DNA of 64,000 bases from Pontiella desulfatans (GCF_900890425.1 NZ_CAAHFG010000004.1:242798-306797); one strand, 5' to 3'; positions 17,146 to 25,494 are shown, counted from the stretch's first letter. Numbers and translations: made by a program. The notes: generated by a model from the sequence alone, not told the origin.

Positions 17146-17569
17146 AGAGTTTCATCCATTGATTGTCGGCTTGCTTGATGGGGAGCTTACGCCAGAGGAA
17201 ACCCAGAGGATAAACACCCATCTTAGCCGTTGCGAACATTGCAGAAAGGAGTTCGATGAAATGAGGGAAATAACCGGGAAATTAAAAGTACCCCCGTTCC
17301 ATGAAGTTGAAGACGAAGAGCTTGAACGCATCTGGAATAGTCCGCATAGCCGGTTGGTTCGGAACAGTGGTCTCGTGATGATGGTTGGCGGGTATCTTAC
17401 GCTCATCCTATTCGCCCTGTACGAATTCTTCATGAGCAACGACGACGAAGTCCTTCCAAAGTTCGCTGTGGCAGCAATGATTATTGGTTTCGGCATCACG
17501 CTTGGTGCCGTGATTCTAGCGCGGCTGAAATCCTACAAACACGATAAATATACGGAGGTCGAACGATGA
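17132..17569 (+). CDS. Zinc-finger (zf-HC2) anti-sigma factor
   Basis: This 145-residue protein has an N-terminal zinc-binding anti-sigma domain (CEEFHPLIVGLLDGELTPEE, then HLSRCEHCRKEF, the HxxxCxxC motif). Two membrane helices follow near 78-98 and 108-130. It should hold the upstream ECF sigma factor at the membrane until a signal releases it. No extended periplasmic sensor domain is present. ATGA overlap with the YbjQ gene. Confidence 0.9.
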   Translation: MDRCEEFHPLIVGLLDGELTPEETQRINTHLSRCEHCRKEFDEMREITGKLKVPPFHEVEDEELERIWNSPHSRLVRNSGLVMMVGGYLTLILFALYEFFMSNDDEVLPKFAVAAMIIGFGITLGAVILARLKSYKHDKYTEVER

Positions 17570-17784
17570 ACGTTTTTACGAGTGAAGCCATTGCAGGCAA
17601 GAAGGTCATCAAAACCTTTGGGCTGGTTCGGGGCAATACCATCCGGGCTCGCCATATTGGCCACGATATCGTTGCTGGGTTGAAAAACCTAGTGGGCGGC
17701 GAGATTAGTGAATACACAAAGCTAATGGCTCAATCGCGCGAACAGGCGCTCGATCGCATGATTGACGAGGCGGATCGGTTGGGG
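17566..17784 (+). pseudogene. YbjQ/UPF0145 gene, 5' part, interrupted by IS21-family element
   Basis: Codons 1-73 of a YbjQ-family protein (GKKVIKTFGLVRGNTIRARHIGHDI, GLKNLVGGEISEYTKLM) run to ...DEADRLG and are then cut by the insertion at 17785. The remaining 38 codons resume in frame at 20302 after the element and one copy of its 7-bp target duplication. The restored protein would have 111 residues, the normal length. YbjQ proteins are pentamer-forming heavy-metal-binding-like domains of unknown role. The readthrough frame into the IS would add CKRRLKSAPGGGAV. Confidence 0.93.
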
Positions 17785-17918
17785 TGTAAACGCCGGTTGA
17801 AAAGTGCACCGGGCGGCGGGGCGGTCTAAAAGTGTAACACTCCAACTAAAACTTCCGGATTTCCGGACGGATCGGGCAACGTGGTTGCCTAACCGTTTCG
17901 GAACCGGGAGGTAAAGGA

Positions 17919-19421
17919 GTGTACATAGACATGCAATGGTGGACCGATATCAGACGAAAGGTGCTTGTTGAAGGCGTCAGCAAGCGACAGGTTAAGGCCG
18001 AGTACAGGATTCACACCAAGACGCTGGAGAAGATTCTGGCGCACCCCAAGCCTCCGGGATACCGGATGGCCCAGCCGAGGCCGAAGCCCATGATCGGGCC
18101 GTTTCTCGGTCGGATCGACGAGATTCTCCGGCAGGACCGGGAGTTGCCAAAAAAGCAACGGCATACGGCCAAGCGGATTTTTGATCGCCTGAAAGAGGAA
18201 GGATACACCGGCGGGTATACGCAGGTGAAAGATGCCGTGCGCAACGCCCGGGTGCGTCTGAAGGATGTCTACATTCCGCTGGCCCATCGGCCCGGAGAGG
18301 CGCAGATGGATTTCGGCTATGCCCTCGCTAAAATAAACGGCCAGCTTCGGAAGGTCGCATTTTTTGTGATGAGCCTGCCGTATTCGGATGCGGTTTATGT
18401 GCAGGCCTACGAAAAGATCTGCACGGAGGTTTTCTGGGATGGGCATGTGAGGGCCTTCACCTTTTTCGATGGCGTACCCTGCCGTATCAGCTACGACAAC
18501 GAGCGGGTGATGGTGGCCAAGGTGATGAAGCGCCACCAACGCAAGCTCACCGACGGGTTCCTCCAGCTCCAGAGCCACTATCTGTTCAAGGAACACTTCT
18601 GCAACGTGGCCCGAGGTAACGAAAAGGGCGTGGTCGAATCGATGGTGCGCTATACTCGTTCCAACTTCATGGTTCCGGTGCCGGAGGTTCGTAGCTTTGA
18701 TGAGCTCAACCGCATGCTTGAAGAGCGTTGCCGGGAGGAGCTTGGGCGTAAACTGCGGGGCAAGGACGGAACGAAGGGGCAGTTGCTGGCCGATGAGCGT
18801 GGCCGTTTTATTGATCTGCCGGTCGTGCCGTTCGAGTCCTGCCGGGTGCGAACCTGCACCGCCAGCTCCTTGTCGCTCGTGCGTTTCGACGGCAACGATT
18901 ATTCGGTGCCCGTGCGCTACGCCCACTACGAAACGGTGGTCAAGGGCTATATCGACCGGATTGTGGTCTGCCGGGGCGATGAATGCATCGCCGAACATCC
19001 CCGGTTGTGGGGCAAGGCCGGCGTCCATTTCAACCCCGTGCACTATCTCGCACTGCTCGAACGCAAGCCCGGCGGGCTCGACCACGCCCGGCCATTGGAA
19101 GACTGGAAACTGCCATCCTGCTTTCGGGATCTGCGCAGCAGGCTGGAGGCCGATCTCGATGGCGAAGGAACCCGGGAGTACATCAAGGTGCTGCGTCTGC
19201 TCGAAAAGCATTCACCCAAGGAACTGGCCCGGGCCGTTGAGCAGGGGCTGCGTTGCGGGGCCTCCTCCCGAGACGCCATTGCCCAGTTCCTCATTCCCCG
19301 GCCGGAATGGCGATGCACCCGGTTCAACCTGGATGGACACGAGCATCTACGCCACGTGCAGGTCGCCAGCGCAGATGTGGCCGATTACAATCGCCTGCTC
19401 GGACAGGAGGTGGGCGCATGA
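17919..19421 (+). CDS. istA: IS21-family transposase IstA
   Basis: This 500-residue DDE transposase is read from GTG 17919 behind GGGAGG (ATG 17931 is an alternative). An N-terminal helix-turn-helix (VSKRQVKAEYRIHTKTLEKIL) precedes the rve-type catalytic core with Asp 131 (QMDFGY), Asp 193 (SYDNERV) and Glu 240 (NEKGVVES). A C-terminal beta-barrel region follows (NDYSVPVRYA). All three catalytic residues are present. The stop overlaps istB. Confidence 0.95.
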   Translation: MYIDMQWWTDIRRKVLVEGVSKRQVKAEYRIHTKTLEKILAHPKPPGYRMAQPRPKPMIGPFLGRIDEILRQDRELPKKQRHTAKRIFDRLKEEGYTGGYTQVKDAVRNARVRLKDVYIPLAHRPGEAQMDFGYALAKINGQLRKVAFFVMSLPYSDAVYVQAYEKICTEVFWDGHVRAFTFFDGVPCRISYDNERVMVAKVMKRHQRKLTDGFLQLQSHYLFKEHFCNVARGNEKGVVESMVRYTRSNFMVPVPEVRSFDELNRMLEERCREELGRKLRGKDGTKGQLLADERGRFIDLPVVPFESCRVRTCTASSLSLVRFDGNDYSVPVRYAHYETVVKGYIDRIVVCRGDECIAEHPRLWGKAGVHFNPVHYLALLERKPGGLDHARPLEDWKLPSCFRDLRSRLEADLDGEGTREYIKVLRLLEKHSPKELARAVEQGLRCGASSRDAIAQFLIPRPEWRCTRFNLDGHEHLRHVQVASADVADYNRLLGQEVGA

Positions 19422-20200
19422 GTGCACAGACCTCGTCACACGTACTGCTGGAGCACTACCTCAAAACGCTCAAGCTGCCGAGTATCCTGCGGGAGCACCG
19501 CAAGATGGCCTCGGTCTGCCAGGCCGAAGGGGCCGACTACTCGACCTACCTGCTGCGGCTCATCGAACAGGAGATTCATGACCGGGAACAACGGGCCGCC
19601 GAACGCCGGCTCAAGTCCGCCCGTTTCCCCGTCGTGAAAACCCTCGATAGCTTCCGGTTCGAGGAGCAGCCATCGATCAACCAGCCGCTAGTGCGGGAGC
19701 TTGCCCACGGCGAGTTTATCAAGGAGCGGGAGAACGTATTGCTGATCGGCAACAGCGGAACCGGAAAAACCCACCTCGCCACCGCCTTGGCGTTCGCCGC
19801 CTGCCAGATGGGCTTCAAGGTGCGGTTCTTCGGCGTCACCGCCCTGGTCACGCAGTTGCTCGAACGCCGGGAGGAAAGGCAGCTTGACCGGTTCTTCAAG
19901 CAACTCGAGCGCTCCGACCTGCTCGTTCTCGATGAACTCGGCTACGTTCCGTTCTCCAAGCTGGGGGCTGAACTGCTTTTCGAAGTCGTCAGCCGGGCCT
20001 ACGAACGCACCAGCCTCGTGGTGACCACGAACCTGCCCTTCGAATCATGGACGGAGGTGCTGGGCTCCCAGCGGCTTACCGGAGCCTTGCTCGACCGCCT
20101 GACCCACCGGGTCCATATCCTCGAGGCCAATGGTGAAAGCTTCAGGTTGCAGGACTCATTGCGCCGCCGGGGACAGCGGCAGAAAACAAAGAAACCGTAG
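19418..20200 (+). CDS. istB: IS21-family helper ATPase IstB
   Basis: This 260-residue AAA+ ATPase starts at ATG 19418, overlapping the istA stop, with GGAGG upstream. Walker A is GNSGTGKT (111-118) and Walker B LLVLDELGY is near 173-181. The sensor region VVTTNLPFESW is also present. IstB, a DnaC-like ATPase, loads target DNA for IstA. A frame extending to 19253 is only overlap with istA. Confidence 0.95.
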   Translation: MSAQTSSHVLLEHYLKTLKLPSILREHRKMASVCQAEGADYSTYLLRLIEQEIHDREQRAAERRLKSARFPVVKTLDSFRFEEQPSINQPLVRELAHGEFIKERENVLLIGNSGTGKTHLATALAFAACQMGFKVRFFGVTALVTQLLERREERQLDRFFKQLERSDLLVLDELGYVPFSKLGAELLFEVVSRAYERTSLVVTTNLPFESWTEVLGSQRLTGALLDRLTHRVHILEANGESFRLQDSLRRRGQRQKTKKP

Positions 20201-20301
20201 GAGCAATTGACACCCGCAAGGAAGCGGGGTAATTAACGAAAAAGTGTTACACTTTTGGGCCGCCGCCCGGTGCACTTTTCAACCGGCGTTTACAGTTGGG
20301 G

Positions 20302-20418
20302 GCAAATGCCATCGTATCCGTGCGCTTTACCACTTCAATGCTGATGGGTGGTGCCGCCGAGCTACTGGTTTATGGTACGGCGGTCGTTGTTGAAGACGAA
20401 GAACAGCAACTCTCCTAA
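20302..20418 (+). pseudogene. YbjQ/UPF0145 gene, 3' part, after the IS element
   Basis: The frame ANAIVSVRFTTSMLMGGAAE, then LLVYGTAVVVEDEEQQLS and TAA at 20416-20418, completes the YbjQ protein begun at 17566. It continues exactly in frame once the IS and one duplication copy are removed. Its last four bases overlap the end of the convergent TauE gene. Confidence 0.93.
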
Positions 20419-21203
20419 AGCGCCTTGAGGATCAGGGTGACCGAGGTGATCAGCAGCACGGCATAGATCAGGATCGTGTAGTGCTTCTGTTCCGTTTTAT
20501 GGGTGAGCCACCAGCCCAGCGCCACCCCCAGCGGAACCACCGGCAGCAACACGCCGCCCAGCTTCAGGTTGTCGGGTTGGATTCGGCCGAGCATGGCGAA
20601 CGGGATTAGCTTGATCAGGTTGAGCATCCAGAAAAAGGCACAGCTGGTTCCGGCGAACTTTTTCTTCTCCAGCTGCTGGGGCAGCAAATACATCTGCATC
20701 ACCGGCCCGGCGGCATGCGCCAGGGTGGAGGTGATGCCCGCCGCGAATCCGAACACCGCCCCCTTGCCCCACGTGGGTTCCGAGGCATGGATGTGCCGCA
20801 GAATCCATTTCTTGGTCGCGAAGTAGATCACAAAAACAATGCCCAGCGCGCCGATCAGGATTTTCAGCGCCTTGTCGGATACCGCAATCATGGCGGAATC
20901 CGAAACAAACAGGTAGCTCGCCACCACCACGCCCAGAACCGTGGCAGGCATCAGGTAGACCAAACGTCCCCATTGCACCTTGCGCCAATAGAAGAATAGC
21001 GCCACGAGATCCATCAGGCACAGCATCGGAAGCATGAACCCAACGGCGGCACGCGCCGCCTGCGCCTGAGCCGGCCAAACCAGGATCAGGATCGGCAGGG
21101 CCACCGCCCCGACCGGAAACCCGCCCTTGCTCATCCCAATGAGAAAGAGACTCAGCCCGATCCAGAACAGGTCGAGGAAACTGTAGGCATTCAGGAATTC
21201 CAT
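20415..21203 (-). CDS. TauE/SafE-family membrane exporter
   Basis: This 262-residue protein has about eight hydrophobic helices and the family's GMSKGGFPVGAVALPIL motif near the N terminus. The repeat GKGAVFGFAAGITSTLAHAAGPVMQMYLLP lies in the second half. TauE/SafE proteins export sulfite, sulfoacetate or related organosulfur anions; sulfite export would suit a sulfated-glycan degrader, but the substrate is inferred. It lies three bases downstream of hisB on the same strand and probably shares its transcript. Confidence 0.88.
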   Translation of the reverse strand: MEFLNAYSFLDLFWIGLSLFLIGMSKGGFPVGAVALPILILVWPAQAQAARAAVGFMLPMLCLMDLVALFFYWRKVQWGRLVYLMPATVLGVVVASYLFVSDSAMIAVSDKALKILIGALGIVFVIYFATKKWILRHIHASEPTWGKGAVFGFAAGITSTLAHAAGPVMQMYLLPQQLEKKKFAGTSCAFFWMLNLIKLIPFAMLGRIQPDNLKLGGVLLPVVPLGVALGWWLTHKTEQKHYTILIYAVLLITSVTLILKAL

Positions 21204-21206
21204 GGA

Positions 21207-21815
21207 TCAAGCCCCGATGCGGCCTTTGCTCGACGGGATGAGGTCGAGGGCGCGGGGATCGGAATCGCACGCGACGCGCAGGGCGCGGGCGGCGGACTTG
21301 AAGACAGCCTCGATGCAGTGGTGCAGGTCTTCACCGAACTTGAGTTCAATGTGCAGGTTCATTTTGGCGGAGTCGCAGAACGAGCGCCAGAAATGCTTGA
21401 TGATGGTAACATCGAAATCGCGGATATATTTTTGCTCGTGCTCCATCTTGTAGACGAAGAAGGGGCGTCCGCCCAGATCGAGGCAGACCTCGGCCTGGGC
21501 CTGTGCCTCATCCATCGGCAGCACCCAGAAGCCGTAGCGGTTGATGCCCTTGCGGTCGCCGAGCGCTTCGTTGAAGGCTTCGCCCAGAACAATGCCGACG
21601 TCTTCGACCAGATGGTGGTAGTCCACGTCGATGTCGCCGGTGGCCTTGATCTTGAGGTCGAGCAGGGCATGCTTGGCCAGCAGGTCGAGCATGTGGTCGA
21701 AAAACGGAACCCCGGTGGAAATGTCATAGTTCGCCTTCCCGTCGATGTTCAACGAGAGGTCGATCTGCGTTTCCTTGGTGTTGCGTTCAATGTGGGAGGT
21801 GCGGGACTGTTCCAT
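21207..21815 (-). CDS. hisB: Imidazoleglycerol-phosphate dehydratase
   Basis: This 202-residue enzyme starts at MEQSRTSHIERNTKE. The repeated metal-binding motifs DHMLDLLAKHALLDL, DYHHLVEDVGI and FGEDLHHCIEAVFKS are complete. It is the monofunctional HisB of histidine synthesis. The open frame continues upstream to 21995 without homology, so the ATG ending at 21815 is preferred. It is followed without a gap by the TauE gene. Confidence 0.95.
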   Translation of the reverse strand: MEQSRTSHIERNTKETQIDLSLNIDGKANYDISTGVPFFDHMLDLLAKHALLDLKIKATGDIDVDYHHLVEDVGIVLGEAFNEALGDRKGINRYGFWVLPMDEAQAQAEVCLDLGGRPFFVYKMEHEQKYIRDFDVTIIKHFWRSFCDSAKMNLHIELKFGEDLHHCIEAVFKSAARALRVACDSDPRALDLIPSSKGRIGA

Positions 21816-21870
21816 CTTGGTTCCTTTGGTTCGCGATAACCTAAAGGTGCGCCCAAGCCCCATCAAGCCA

Positions 21871-21905
21871 GAAAACAAAACACCCCCATCCAAAGGATGC
21901 GGGTG
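21871..21905 (-). terminator. Terminator of the coiled-coil lipoprotein gene
   Basis: On the minus strand CACCCGCATCC, loop TTT, GGATGGGGGTG forms an 11-bp stem with one mismatch, followed by TTTTGTTTTC. It lies 23 bases after the lipoprotein stop at 21928. Confidence 0.85.
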
Positions 21906-21927
21906 CCACGCTGTTCTACGCCAGAGG

Positions 21928-22506
21928 CTATTCGGCAACCGGCGTGTTGATGCCTGTTGCGGAGGTGTCGGGTGCAAGAATTTCGATCGGCTCATCCAGG
22001 TTGACCGGGGCGTTCGAGGTTGAATGCCAGCCGCCGTTCTTCAGCGATTCGATCGCCGCGTTGGCGCTGTCGGCAATCGTCTGGTAGTGGGCAATCATGA
22101 CGCCTTCGTAGAGCTTGTCGAATTTCATCAAGAGCTCCATAGCGGCCGCATCCGCCTCGGTGTTTTTCTGAACCTGCACGTCGAGATCCGCCACTTTCAC
22201 GGTATTGGCCGCGCTCATCACCTTGGAGGCTTCGGCATACCCCTTGATAATTTTGAGCTGTGTAATGATGTCGCCAAGCTGCACCTCTAGACTCGCCAGG
22301 GCTTCTCCGTTGGTCTTGCTTTTTTCAAGGCCGGTCATGGCGGATTTCTTGAGCACCTCGATGGAGGCATCGTGCGATTCCGCCTTGGTTAAATAGTCTT
22401 GGTGGGAGGCATCGATCATCTCCTGAACCTGCGACGACGTTGCGCACCCGGCCAGCACTGCGGCCAGGCCCAAGAATAGTAGCGTATTTCCTGTTTTCAT
22501 TTTCAT
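21928..22506 (-). CDS. Coiled-coil lipoprotein of unknown function
   Basis: This 192-residue protein has a lipoprotein signal (LLFLGLAAVLAGC, Cys at about residue 21). A long helical region with heptad character follows (about 28-150, DASIEVLKKSAMTGLEK, LASLEVQLGDIITQLKII), then a Pro/Thr-rich tail. The layout resembles Lpp-like or fibre-forming envelope lipoproteins, but no family is recognised. GGAGG precedes its start. It is flanked by its own terminator and by a divergent gene, so it is monocistronic. Confidence 0.75.
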   Translation of the reverse strand: MKMKTGNTLLFLGLAAVLAGCATSSQVQEMIDASHQDYLTKAESHDASIEVLKKSAMTGLEKSKTNGEALASLEVQLGDIITQLKIIKGYAEASKVMSAANTVKVADLDVQVQKNTEADAAAMELLMKFDKLYEGVMIAHYQTIADSANAAIESLKNGGWHSTSNAPVNLDEPIEILAPDTSATGINTPVAE

Positions 22507-22661
22507 GCCTCCTTCTGTTGGCTATTCCCATCCTCCAAGCCGGTTGAACGCTAGAACCTCCAACCAGCCCGGTCAATGCATATATCTATCAGTATTCATG
22601 CCATGAGGTTGCCATTCTCCGACAATTCGCTACCTTTTGCTTCCCCAACAGGACTGGAACC

Positions 22662-23045
22662 ATGAACAACGAATTCAAAGTGCTGCCGAAATGGCTCATC
22701 AACCTCTTTTTATGGATCGGGCTTTGCGCCGGCATTGCCGTACGATCCCTGATGCTTCTCAACCGCGCAAATCCCGAAGCCGCCGTCTGGGTGTGGCGCT
22801 TCGCGATGTTCAGCTACTTCATCTTTTTCGCCTACCGCTACATCATCGGGCGCCGTCGCAAGGGCGTTGTTACACGCCATGGCTTGATCGAAAAAATCCA
22901 GGCCGCGGAACAACTGGACGAAACCACGCGCGATGCAACCACCTACATCCTGCGCTCCATCGTCCGCTCCAAGGAGCTGTTCAACTACGCATTCATCTGT
23001 GCGCTCAGTTTGATCGCCTTGGTCCTCGATTTTTTTGCCGACTAA
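22662..23045 (+). CDS. Small membrane protein, unknown family
   Basis: This 127-residue protein has three hydrophobic helices (about 10-32, 42-60 and 105-124). A basic loop RYIIGRRRKGVVTRHGLI and a helical segment AEQLDETTRDATTYILRSIVR lie between the second and third. It starts at ATG 22662 after CAGGACTGGAACC. No homology is recognised. It stands alone ahead of tpx. Confidence 0.6.
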   Translation: MNNEFKVLPKWLINLFLWIGLCAGIAVRSLMLLNRANPEAAVWVWRFAMFSYFIFFAYRYIIGRRRKGVVTRHGLIEKIQAAEQLDETTRDATTYILRSIVRSKELFNYAFICALSLIALVLDFFAD

Positions 23046-23160
23046 AAATCGTGGTTTTACTGGGTTTTTTTAGCTTCGCCCCATTTAGGACTATTTTTGT
23101 CCTTGATTAATTCCAGTCCGTCCCTACACTCGCGGCAGTTTTTAAAACAAAGGAAAAAAA

Positions 23161-23658
23161 ATGGCTTCAATCACTTTAAAGGGAAATCCGTTCAGCACCG
23201 TTGGCGACCTGCCTGCTGTTGGTAGCGCTGCTCCGGCCTTCACCGCAGTAAAAACCGATCTTTCCGAATGTGACCTGTCCGATCTGGCGGGCAAGAAAGT
23301 TGTTCTGAACATTTTCCCCAGCATCGATACCGGTGTATGCGCCGCCTCCACCCACCGCTTCAACAAAGAAGCCGGCGCGCTGGAAAACACGGTGGTCGTC
23401 TGCGTATCGGTCGACCTCCCCTTTGCCCTGGGGCGCTTCTGCGGAGCAGAAGGTCTTGAGGATGTTGTTCCCGTCTCCGTTTTCCGCAACCCGGAATTTG
23501 GAAGCGGCTATGGCGTAACCATAGCCGACGGCCCCTTGGCCGGCCTGCTTTCCCGCTCGGTCGTCGTCATCGACGAAGCCGGCAAAGTGGTCTACACCGA
23601 ACAGGTGCCCGAAACCACCGACGAACCCAACTACGAGGCCGCACTGGCAGCGTTATAA
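23161..23658 (+). CDS. tpx: Thiol peroxidase (atypical 2-Cys peroxiredoxin)
   Basis: This 165-residue protein matches Tpx in full length. Peroxidatic Cys 60 lies in SIDTGVCAAS and resolving Cys 94 in ALGRFCGAEG. The core VVLNIFPSIDTGVC and the dimer strand SVVVIDEAGKVVYTE are intact. It reduces peroxides with thioredoxin in the cytoplasm, a fitting defence for an anaerobe. AAAGGAAAAAAA precedes the start, and two hairpin terminators follow. Confidence 0.95.
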   Translation: MASITLKGNPFSTVGDLPAVGSAAPAFTAVKTDLSECDLSDLAGKKVVLNIFPSIDTGVCAASTHRFNKEAGALENTVVVCVSVDLPFALGRFCGAEGLEDVVPVSVFRNPEFGSGYGVTIADGPLAGLLSRSVVVIDEAGKVVYTEQVPETTDEPNYEAALAAL

Positions 23659-23693
23659 ACAGTTTCCCCTAGAAACACACCCCACCCCAACAG

Positions 23694-23730
23694 AACGGGC
23701 CGCCTCTTCCCCCTTGGCGGCCCGTTCACC
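23694..23730 (+). terminator. Terminator after tpx
   Basis: AACGGGCCGCC (23694-23704) and GGCGGCCCGTT (23716-23726) form a perfect 11-bp stem around an 11-base loop, followed by a weak T tract (CACCTTTTC). Confidence 0.8.
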
Positions 23731-23735
23731 TTTTC

Positions 23736-23766
23736 AAACGGCGCTCCATCCGGAGCGCCGTTTTTC
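23736..23766 (+). terminator. 31-bp hairpin terminator, copy 1
   Basis: AAACGGCGCTCC, loop ATCC-like, GGAGCGCCGTTT with a T5 tail. Exactly the same 31 bases recur at 24662-24692, after the next gene. Confidence 0.9.
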
Positions 23767-23825
23767 TTTCCAATTGTGTTCATCCATTTAAATGCCTATG
23801 CTCTTCCCATATTTCAGGCGGGGTG

Positions 23826-24659
23826 ATGGAAATGGAGTACTTGGATGATCTGGGCATACTGCTCTACGGGGCAACCATTCTTTTCGCACTGGCGATCTAT
23901 TTCGTCAAAAGAAGAAAACCCGGTCGGACGATTCTAAAAATAAACCTCGGATTGCTTGTCATCGCCAGCGTGCTGACGATCGGCGGAAACCATTACATAT
24001 ATTTCGGATCTACCGATCCCTCCTCCTGGAAATACTATCTTCGGTCTTTCATCTATGAATCCGTAGATACGCTTCTCTTTTCAACAGGCATGTTGGTCTT
24101 TATCTGTACTGGGTTTCTGATCTCGAAAAGAAGGTCGCTGGCCTCGGAAACACCGGCTCGTCGTGAATTCAAGGGTTGGATTCCATCAGAAGCCGTTGAT
24201 CCGGGCCCAGCGTTCAACCTTATGAGAGTATCCTGTATTTTTCTGATCAGTTGTCTGTGCATCGCTGTGATTGCCTTTGGAAAGGGTGTTACCGAGGAAC
24301 GCTATTGGCACGGGCCACCCATCCAGCTGGCGGAAGCCTGGTATGGTGCAAGTGTAAGCTATTACTGTGAAAACATGATGATCACGTTGGACGAGGATGG
24401 GAGTCTATACACTAGGTCAGGAAAAGTCAGCTTATCTCAGTTAGACACAGTCATCGCCAACCGCACTGCGGATAAGCCCCGTTCCATTGAAGACCGTATT
24501 AATGCCGAAGGGCAAATATCCAAAGTGGAATTTATCCACGACATGGTCGTCCATTTACGCGTGAACGAACACTGCCGTTTTGAACAGGTGCGGGAACTTC
24601 TGCGACTGCTGGAGAAACACAAAATTCAACATGGTTATTTCAGTGTCGCGGATTATTAG
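23826..24659 (+). CDS. Membrane protein with C-terminal ExbD-like segment, unknown family
   Basis: This protein of about 277 residues starts at ATG 23826 (GTG 23823 possible, GGCGGGG upstream). It has four hydrophobic helices (near 10-28, 40-58, 75-100 and 132-155). A soluble C-terminal domain of about 115 residues follows, ending VVHLRVNEHCRFEQVRELL, which recalls the periplasmic end of ExbD/TolR-type proteins, a weak analogy. It is bracketed by identical hairpin terminators at 23736 and 24662, as if it were a self-contained cassette. Its codon use is less GC-rich than that of its neighbours. Confidence 0.6.
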   Translation: MEMEYLDDLGILLYGATILFALAIYFVKRRKPGRTILKINLGLLVIASVLTIGGNHYIYFGSTDPSSWKYYLRSFIYESVDTLLFSTGMLVFICTGFLISKRRSLASETPARREFKGWIPSEAVDPGPAFNLMRVSCIFLISCLCIAVIAFGKGVTEERYWHGPPIQLAEAWYGASVSYYCENMMITLDEDGSLYTRSGKVSLSQLDTVIANRTADKPRSIEDRINAEGQISKVEFIHDMVVHLRVNEHCRFEQVRELLRLLEKHKIQHGYFSVADY

Positions 24660-24661
24660 CA

Positions 24662-24692
24662 AAACGGCGCTCCATCCGGAGCGCCGTTTTTC
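24662..24692 (+). terminator. 31-bp hairpin terminator, copy 2
   Basis: This sequence is identical over 31 bases to 23736-23766 and starts two bases after the stop of the membrane gene. Confidence 0.9.
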
Positions 24693-24759
24693 GTGCTTGT
24701 TTAGGAGTTGGGTGCTTAACGCCTAGTGCTCCGTATTACCTAAAACTTCGGTAAGATTT

Positions 24760-24833
24760 ACCACAGAGGGCACGGAGGCACAGAGCACTATGACCTCTGT
24801 GTCTCTGTGCGCTCTAACGAAGTGGGTGGTTAA
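24760..24833. repeat. Palindromic CACAGAGG-word element
   Basis: The left arm (24760-24786) has tandem CACAGAGG/CACGGAGG words. The right arm (24792-24833) carries the inverse words CCTCTGTG/TCTCTGTG and ends in GGTGGTTAA. The two arms are separated by five bases. It lies between the membrane gene and convergent hsp20. Confidence 0.8.
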
Positions 24834-24873
24834 ATATTCCTTTAGCATGCGAAGGTTTATGTTTTTCACTGTA

Positions 24874-25314
24874 CTAGGCTTTCACCTCGATTCTTCGAGG
24901 TTCCGGTTTCTTGGCCTCGGGTTTTTTCGGCAGGGTGAGGGTCAGCACGCCGTTTTCATAACCGGCCTTGATCGCTTCCTGATCCACCGTATCCGGCAGC
25001 TTGAACTTGCGCTCGAACGAACCGTAGCGGCGCTCGCTGAAGAGATAGCTCTTTTCTTCCGTCCTCTCTTCGGCCTTCTTTTCGCCCTTGACCGTCAGGA
25101 CATTCTCGTCCACCACGATCTCGACGTTTTCCTTGCCGATGCCCGGCAGCTCCGCAACCACCGTGTAGTGATCGTCCGTCTCCACAATCTCAAACTGCGG
25201 TGCAAGCCTGGCCGGCGCCGGCTTGCAGCGGTTGGCATCTCCGAAAAAGGATTCGAAGATATGGTTGAACGGATCGGCGTAGACCACGTTGTTTCTTTTA
25301 ACCGGTGTGAACAT
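24874..25314 (-). CDS. Small heat shock protein Hsp20
   Basis: This 146-residue protein has a central alpha-crystallin domain (about 40-135). Motifs include AELPGIGKENVEIVVDENVLTVKGE and the conserved YENGVLTLTLPK. The N terminus (FNHIFESFFG) and the basic C-terminal tail are typical. It is an ATP-independent holdase. GGAGG precedes the start. No ROSE-type thermometer was recognised in the 5' region. Confidence 0.95.
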   Translation of the reverse strand: MFTPVKRNNVVYADPFNHIFESFFGDANRCKPAPARLAPQFEIVETDDHYTVVAELPGIGKENVEIVVDENVLTVKGEKKAEERTEEKSYLFSERRYGSFERKFKLPDTVDQEAIKAGYENGVLTLTLPKKPEAKKPEPRRIEVKA

Positions 25315-25436
25315 TTCATACCTCCATGTGTTTGATGTTTAGTTCATTCAGTTAACGCCACCCCTTATTGCAACGACCATGCCATCGCCATAACCCGTTC
25401 ATGGGCAACGAATGCAAGTTTTTCGGCCCCGGAAAC

Positions 25437-25466
25437 TGCGCCACTCCTGCCCGATTCCGTGGCGCA
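25437..25466. other. Perfect 8-bp hairpin upstream of hsp20
   Basis: TGCGCCAC (25437-25444) and GTGGCGCA (25459-25466) flank a 14-base loop. There is no T tract on either strand. It lies between divergent genes in the 248-base gap 25315-25562. Confidence 0.5.
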
Positions 25467-25494
25467 GATGGGACAGATGCGCACGCTCCAATTA

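Larger units (their letters stand above)
17785..20294 (+). mobile_element. Complete IS21-family insertion sequence
   Basis: The 2510-bp element begins TGTAAACGCCGGTTG and ends with its exact inverse. The first 35 bases of each end are identical. A short unequal spacer (8 versus 3 bases) follows, then a second identical 14-base block AAAAGTGTAACACT, as expected for the multiple transposase sites of IS21 ends. A 7-bp target duplication GTTGGGG flanks it (17778-17784 and 20295-20301). It carries istA and istB with an ATGA overlap. Perfect ends, intact genes and the clean split of YbjQ suggest a recent insertion. Confidence 0.95.
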
